Positions 52,233 through 56,122 of a DNA stretch of 56,122 nt are shown one piece after another. Positions within the stretch are counted from its first letter, which is position 1; the number at the start of each line of letters is the position of its first letter. The translations under genes were made by a program, and so were the position numbers. A model generated the notes under the pieces. That model was not told where the DNA came from. It searched no databases and worked only from the letters and a program-made list of their open reading frames with translations. The DNA comes from Roseobacter sp. (GTDB lineage: Bacteria > Pseudomonadota > Alphaproteobacteria > Rhodobacterales > Rhodobacteraceae): positions 1 to 56,122 of the forward strand of contig JADFAE010000008.1 of assembly GCA_015665415.1 (NCBI GenBank), written 5' to 3'.

Positions 52233-52246
52233 ATTGGTTGACCAAT
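52233..52246. promoter_or_regulatory. GntR-type operator overlapping the regulator's start codon
   Basis: ATTGGTTGACCAAT has six-base perfect inverted arms around a TG centre, matching the TGGT-NN-ACCA form common for FadR-subfamily GntR sites. Its last two bases are the AT of the GntR start codon at 52245, suggesting direct autorepression. Confidence 0.65.
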
Positions 52247-52922
52247 GAAGCCTGATGCGCTTCCCCGGCTTCGGTCCTGGTTGGGATCCGAGGCGCGACC
52301 GGAGGGGTTTCGGCTGCCGCCTGAGCGGGAGCTGGCGCCGCTGCTTGGGGTGAGTAGGACGGATTTACGCAATGCGTTGCTGGTCTTGGAGACCGAAGGC
52401 GGGCTGGAGCGCCAGGTGGGGCGTGGGACATTCCTGCGCCACGCGGCCAGGCCTGGTGCGGACTATGGCAGTGGCCGTGATATCAGTAGCCTGGCAGAAC
52501 GCACCGGCCCGATGGAGGCGATGAATGCGCGTCTGGCGCTGGAGCCGGAATTGGCGCAGATGGCCGCGCTGCAGGCCAGCCCGCTGCAGATCTCCGAATT
52601 GCGGGAGCTGGCGCAGGCGATGCGGGTGGCTCCGGATTGGGCGGGCTACGAAAAACTGGACGCAGATTTTCACGAGTTGCTGGCAAAAAGCGCCGGCAAT
52701 CCCTTGCTGTATGAATTGCATCGGATTGTGAACGGGGTGCGTCTGGTGGTTGTTTGGCGTCGCCTGAACCCAGAGGATGTGTCGCCGCCCTCAAGCTACC
52801 ACTCCTTTGCGGAACATGATGCGATTGTTGCGGCGTTGGAGCGGCGCGACCAGGCCGCTGCGCGTGCGGCGATGCGGGCGCATTTGGCAGCCACGATCGC
52901 GGCGATGGCCGGCGGCGCTTAG
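52245..52922 (+). CDS. GntR-family regulator (FadR/FCD type)
   Basis: This 225-residue protein starts with a short winged helix (FRLPPERELAPLLGVSRTDLRNALLVLETEGGLERQVGRGTFLR). The FCD effector domain follows from about residue 85 (MEAMNARLALEPELAQMAALQ; LDADFHELLAKSAGNPLLYELH; HSFAEHDAIVAALERRDQAAARAAM) and contains the His/Asp metal positions of this group. It is divergent from the ADH-DapA-cupin operon, its probable target. A strong palindrome sits on its own start. Confidence 0.92.
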   Translation: MKPDALPRLRSWLGSEARPEGFRLPPERELAPLLGVSRTDLRNALLVLETEGGLERQVGRGTFLRHAARPGADYGSGRDISSLAERTGPMEAMNARLALEPELAQMAALQASPLQISELRELAQAMRVAPDWAGYEKLDADFHELLAKSAGNPLLYELHRIVNGVRLVVVWRRLNPEDVSPPSSYHSFAEHDAIVAALERRDQAAARAAMRAHLAATIAAMAGGA

Positions 52923-53091
52923 AGCATTTGCCCAACTGGATGGGTTGGGCAGATGGGCCGGGGAATCGGCATTTGGTCCTCCTTTCCTCGATGTTCTGGT
53001 CCGTACAAATCTCTAGCTATTGTATTTTGTAATTATAATTTTTTCAGTATTAACATCAGTTTAATTTTGTTAATTTCAAGAATTTGACAAA

Positions 53092-53101
53092 TGTACGTAC
53101 A
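53092..53101. promoter_or_regulatory. Palindrome upstream of the Gfo/Idh operon
   Basis: TGTACGTACA is a perfect 10-base palindrome flanked by A-rich sequence, 44 bases before the Gfo/Idh start. A matching half (GTACAAA) occurs near 53003. HutC-subfamily GntR proteins often use TGT...ACA sites, so the regulator at 55215 is the natural candidate. Confidence 0.55.
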
Positions 53102-53145
53102 AAGTTAAATTTGGGGCGGGAGAATTTCACAAGGGACATATCCGT

Positions 53146-54225
53146 ATGAGGCAAGTTGAAGTGGCGGTCATTGGTGCCGGTTGGTGTGGCGGAATTCGTG
53201 CGGTGACCTTGTCCCGTTCGGCCTTGGTGGACAAATTGCACATCTGCGAAATCCGCCCGGAGCGGCTGGAGGAGGTGGTGGCCCAAACCAACCCGGCGAG
53301 TGCGACAACGGACTATATGGATATCATCAACAACCCGGCGATTGAGGTGGTCTATATCTCGACCACGCCGGAGCAGAGCCATTATCCGATCGCTCGGGCT
53401 TGCATGAAGGCGGGCAAGCACGTCCTGCTGGAAAAGCCGATTGCGCTTGAACTGGCCGAAGCCGATGAGCTGATTGCCTTGTCGCACGAGAAGAATGTGA
53501 AATTCACCATCGGCTATTCGCAGCGGTTCAACCCCAAAATTGCCTATGCCAAGAAATCCATCGCCGATGGGACGCTGGGCAAAGTGGTCAATGTCATGGT
53601 CAGCCGTCACCTCTCGCGCAATCTGGGGAAGAAGATTGCCAACCGGGTAAAGCTGTCTCCGGCGGCGATGGAATCCACCCATGATCTGGATTTTGTCTTT
53701 TGGCTGCTGGAGCCGGCCAAGCCGGTGCGGGTCTATTCGCAGGGGGCCTACGGCTACATGAAGGATCTGAATGGGTCCTATGATTGCATGTGGTCGACGA
53801 TCACCATGGATGATGGCACGCTGGTGGTTGTGGGCGGCGGTTGGAACCTGCCGCCAAGCTTTCCGAATTACTGCGGCACCTGGATCGAGATCACCGGCAC
53901 TGACGGGGCGCTGATCCTGGACGACACCAGTCGCGACAATTGGCTGAACACCGTCGCCGGTGGCACGCAATATCCGATGTCCACGATGCCGGGCGAGCAG
54001 GTTGATCATGTTTTTGCCGGGCAGATGGGGCCGGAGACGATCCATTTTCTGGAGGCCGTGCTGCTGGACCGCGAGGTGATGGTCTCGCCAGAGCACGCGC
54101 GGACCGTGATGGAAGCCTATTCGGCGGCGGATGTGTCGGCAGAGATCGATGAGCCGGTCAAGCTGCCGCTGTCCAACCAGGCTCTGGCTCAATTGGCTGA
54201 CCTGAAGGCACAGAATGCGCAATAA
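53146..54225 (+). CDS. Gfo/Idh/MocA-family oxidoreductase
   Basis: This 359-residue protein has the NAD(P) fold VAVIGAGWCGGIRAVTLSRS and YISTTPEQSHYPIARACMKAGKHVLLEKPIALE with the EKP lysine. It also has FTIGYSQRFNPKIAYAKKSI and the C-terminal STHDLDFVFWLL with its conserved His/Asp. It is likely a sugar, inositol or sugar-acid dehydrogenase. It opens a three-gene set with a 3-hydroxyisobutyrate-dehydrogenase-like enzyme and a GntR regulator. The upstream gap is A+T-rich and carries a palindrome. Confidence 0.94.
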   Translation: MRQVEVAVIGAGWCGGIRAVTLSRSALVDKLHICEIRPERLEEVVAQTNPASATTDYMDIINNPAIEVVYISTTPEQSHYPIARACMKAGKHVLLEKPIALELAEADELIALSHEKNVKFTIGYSQRFNPKIAYAKKSIADGTLGKVVNVMVSRHLSRNLGKKIANRVKLSPAAMESTHDLDFVFWLLEPAKPVRVYSQGAYGYMKDLNGSYDCMWSTITMDDGTLVVVGGGWNLPPSFPNYCGTWIEITGTDGALILDDTSRDNWLNTVAGGTQYPMSTMPGEQVDHVFAGQMGPETIHFLEAVLLDREVMVSPEHARTVMEAYSAADVSAEIDEPVKLPLSNQALAQLADLKAQNAQ

Positions 54226-54260
54226 CGCACCTGGCAGTGCATAAACAGAGGAGGGGTGAG

Positions 54261-55121
54261 GTGAAGGAACGTATAGGTATTTTTGGCCTGGGCCTGATCG
54301 GTGGGGCGCTGGCGCGGCGCTTGATCGCGGCTGGATATCCGGTCACCGGAACTGACCCTCAGCCTGCGCGGCTGGCAGAGCTGGATGCATCGGGGGGGAC
54401 GGGTGCGCAGGCTGCACAGGTCTGGCAGTCGGATGTGATCCTTTCGGCGGTTTTTGATACGGATCAGCTAGAGGGTTTGGTTGCGCAAGCGCCGATTGGG
54501 CGTGGCGGGGCAATTGTCTCTTTCAGCACCTGTGACCCGGATCGGATGCCCGGGATCACAGTCCAGGCCCGGGCCAAGGGGTGGCATTTGATTGAGGCAC
54601 CGCTTTCCGGGTCCAGCAAGCAGCTTGACGCCGGAGAGGCCGTCTTCTTTGTGGCGGGTGATTTGGATGAGACCTCCCGGCTCGATTCTATTTTGCAGGT
54701 GTTGGGGCGGGCGCATTTCTTTGTTGGCCCTGTGGGCAACGGCAATCGCGCCAAGCTGGCGGTCAACCTGATCCTGGGTCTCAACCGGGCCGCTCTGGCT
54801 GAAGGGATGGTCTTTGCCGAAAGCATGGAGCTGGATCCGGCGGCGTTTCTGGAATTGGCGCAGAACACGGCGGCTCAATCGCAGGTCATGGCCGTCAAGG
54901 GGCCAATGATGGTGGCGCGCCGCTTTGAGGCTCAGGGCAGGATCAGCCAGTCCGCCAAGGATTTTGGGCTGATACGGGAGATCGCGCGGACATCCGGCCA
55001 GCATCTGCCCTTTGCCGAAACATATGCGGCGATGATGGCGGACTGTCTGCGCAACTCTGAGGGGGACCTGGACAATGCGGCGGTCATTTTGGCCATTGCC
55101 CGGTCCTCGGCGGGCGGCTAG
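54261..55121 (+). CDS. 3-hydroxyisobutyrate-dehydrogenase-family oxidoreductase
   Basis: This is a 286-residue protein from the GTG at 54261, which follows GAGGAGGGGTGAG; the ATG at 54237 lies before that ribosome-binding site. The N-terminal NAD fold RIGIFGLGLIGGALARRLIAAGYPVTGTD, the LIEAPLSGSSKQLDAGEAVFFVAG substrate loop and the catalytic-Lys region GNGNRAKLAVNLILGLNRAALAEGM are as in beta-hydroxyacid dehydrogenases such as tartronate-semialdehyde reductase. The sequence begins only 36 bases after the Gfo/Idh stop, so both are co-transcribed. Confidence 0.92.
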   Translation: MKERIGIFGLGLIGGALARRLIAAGYPVTGTDPQPARLAELDASGGTGAQAAQVWQSDVILSAVFDTDQLEGLVAQAPIGRGGAIVSFSTCDPDRMPGITVQARAKGWHLIEAPLSGSSKQLDAGEAVFFVAGDLDETSRLDSILQVLGRAHFFVGPVGNGNRAKLAVNLILGLNRAALAEGMVFAESMELDPAAFLELAQNTAAQSQVMAVKGPMMVARRFEAQGRISQSAKDFGLIREIARTSGQHLPFAETYAAMMADCLRNSEGDLDNAAVILAIARSSAGG

Positions 55122-55214
55122 TTTGCAGATCCTCTATCGGTTTCAGCCTCTTTGTGCGACGCCGCGCGGTGGGGGTGGCCCAGGTGACGGCCCTTTGTAA
55201 ATTTGGAGCCCGGC

Positions 55215-55961
55215 ATGACCACATCAAAACAATCCGCTAAACTCACCCGGTATCAGCTAGTGGCCCAGGTTCTGCGCCAGGAAATTGCCGCTGGCACCTA
55301 CGGGATCGGCCAGTGCCTGCCCACCGAGCATGAGCTGTGTCAAAGGTTTTCCGCCAGCCGCTCCACGATCCGCAAGGCGATTGAGGGCATGCGCGATCTG
55401 GGGCTGGTCGAGGCCCGGTCCGGGTATGGGACCTTTGTCATTTCCTTGCAGCCGCAAGAGAAGGTGGTGCAAACCCTGTCTTCGTTCGAAGATCTGATGC
55501 AATACCCGGCAGAGACCTATCGCAAACAGCTGGAGGTCAGGACCATCAAGGCCTCGCCGGAATTGGCGCTGATGCTGCAATCCTCCACCGAACGGGAGTG
55601 GCTCTGGCTGCAGGCGATGCGGCTGACGCAGTACTCGCAAGCGCCGATCTCTTGGCTGGATGCCTATATCGCGCTGGAATTTTCCGATGTCGTGGGGCTT
55701 CCCAACCCGGCGGGGGCGTCTCTACTGAAGCAAATCCAGGATCTGTATGGCGTGCAGGCGGCCAATGCCCGCGTCGAGGTCTTTGTCACTGCCATCGATG
55801 AAAAACTGTCGGAACCTTTGGGAGTGGCCCGGGGCACCCCAGCATTGGCCATCATCCGCCGCTACAGCAATCCGGAGGATGGGTCCTATCTTGTGACCCG
55901 TTCGGTGCATCCGGAAAACCGGTTCCGTTTGAATTTCGACTTGGAAAAGCACCTGCCCTAA
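55215..55961 (+). CDS. GntR-family regulator (HutC/UTRA type)
   Basis: This is a 248-residue protein from the ATG at 55215 (GGAG eight bases upstream). The winged helix QLVAQVLRQEIAAGTYGIGQCLPTEHELCQRFSASRSTIRKAIEGMRDLGLVEARSGYGTFV is followed by a UTRA effector domain (~90-248; EWLWLQAMRLTQYSQAPISWLDAYIAL, ALAIIRRYSNPEDGSYLVTRSVHPENRFRLNFDL). UTRA domains bind small molecules such as sugars or urocanate-like acids. It lies 93 bases behind the two oxidoreductases and probably represses them from the palindrome at 53092. Confidence 0.92.
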   Translation: MTTSKQSAKLTRYQLVAQVLRQEIAAGTYGIGQCLPTEHELCQRFSASRSTIRKAIEGMRDLGLVEARSGYGTFVISLQPQEKVVQTLSSFEDLMQYPAETYRKQLEVRTIKASPELALMLQSSTEREWLWLQAMRLTQYSQAPISWLDAYIALEFSDVVGLPNPAGASLLKQIQDLYGVQAANARVEVFVTAIDEKLSEPLGVARGTPALAIIRRYSNPEDGSYLVTRSVHPENRFRLNFDLEKHLP

Positions 55962-56122
55962 AGGGGGGTAGCAGTGAGGCTCGAAGGGGTGCGTCTCCCT
56001 TGACCCCGAGGCGCAGTGCTGTCTGAAGTCTTGCTGCAGTGCAGTAAGTCTCTTCAGCCTTCTCGTCGTTCTGTCTCTTCTCAGCGCCCTGTTCTGGCGT
56101 TAACCTTTCGCTAACCGGTTGA

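Noticed and set aside
53056-54222. 388-codon frame antisense to the Gfo/Idh gene at 53146
   Set aside because: It is an antisense shadow of a conserved dehydrogenase and reads into the A+T-rich promoter.
55962-56122. Possible further gene at the right edge
   Set aside because: No start with a ribosome-binding site or recognisable family could be found in the last 160 bases.

Overview
The window looks like chromosome of a marine Rhodobacterales (Roseobacter-group) alphaproteobacterium. The evidence is the overall GC-rich codon use, the malyl-CoA lyase of the ethylmalonyl-CoA pathway, the FYDLN-acid and DUF1244 small proteins, the DgcN/DgcA pair, and the abundance of TTT/TRAP-type transporters and LysR/GntR/AraC regulators. 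No insertion sequence, integrase, phage gene, CRISPR array, rRNA or replication origin was recognised. The only RNA gene found is a tRNA-Ala(GGC).

Layout. 1-9.8 kb is mostly core: the 3' end of a repeat-containing autotransporter-like surface protein, pheS with a directly abutting small membrane protein, three lipoproteins, rpmI-rplT with a terminator, pyk, an N-formylglutamate amidohydrolase-family protein, a DUF1244 protein and an outer-membrane-barrel-like protein. 9.9-14.3 kb holds a same-strand set, MFS - dgcN - dgcA - D-amino-acid transaminase, which reads as a D-amino-acid/D-glutamate utilisation module. 14.4-23.9 kb holds malyl-CoA lyase, an Asp/Glu-racemase-fold protein, an Lrp/LysE pair, an AraC-GyrI regulator, accA, an HxlR regulator facing a Tat-exported duplicated ferredoxin-fold protein across two strong palindromes, a GntR regulator, a YgjP-type metallopeptidase and a FYDLN-acid protein.

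24.1-36.9 kb: tRNA-Ala is followed by an unassigned stretch, then a crotonase plus long acyl-CoA dehydrogenase divergent from an AraC regulator, a cystathionine gamma-synthase-family enzyme, a mini ClpP-fold-like secreted protein, and a LysR regulator divergent from a GMC oxidoreductase. A frameshifted remnant of a mandelate-racemase/muconate-lactonizing enzyme follows the GMC gene. An A+T-rich patch and a methyl-accepting chemotaxis protein complete this part.

37-56 kb is an accessory catabolic region. A flavin reductase/Gfo-Idh pair diverges from an LLM flavin monooxygenase, alpha/beta hydrolase, BKACE and AEC transporter operon that ends beside a LysR gene. This could be an undescribed oxidative pathway (oxygenation, ester/lactone hydrolysis, beta-keto acid cleavage). 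Next come a TRAP-type DctP homologue with no signal peptide coupled to a tctBAC transporter, a malate/lactate-type dehydrogenase, two cupins, a DapA-family aldolase/lyase overlapping a zinc alcohol dehydrogenase, a FadR-type GntR, then Gfo/Idh and 3-hydroxyisobutyrate-dehydrogenase-type oxidoreductases with a HutC-type GntR. Several genes in this region are linked by 4-base stop/start overlaps. Substrates cannot be read from sequence alone; pathway statements are inference.
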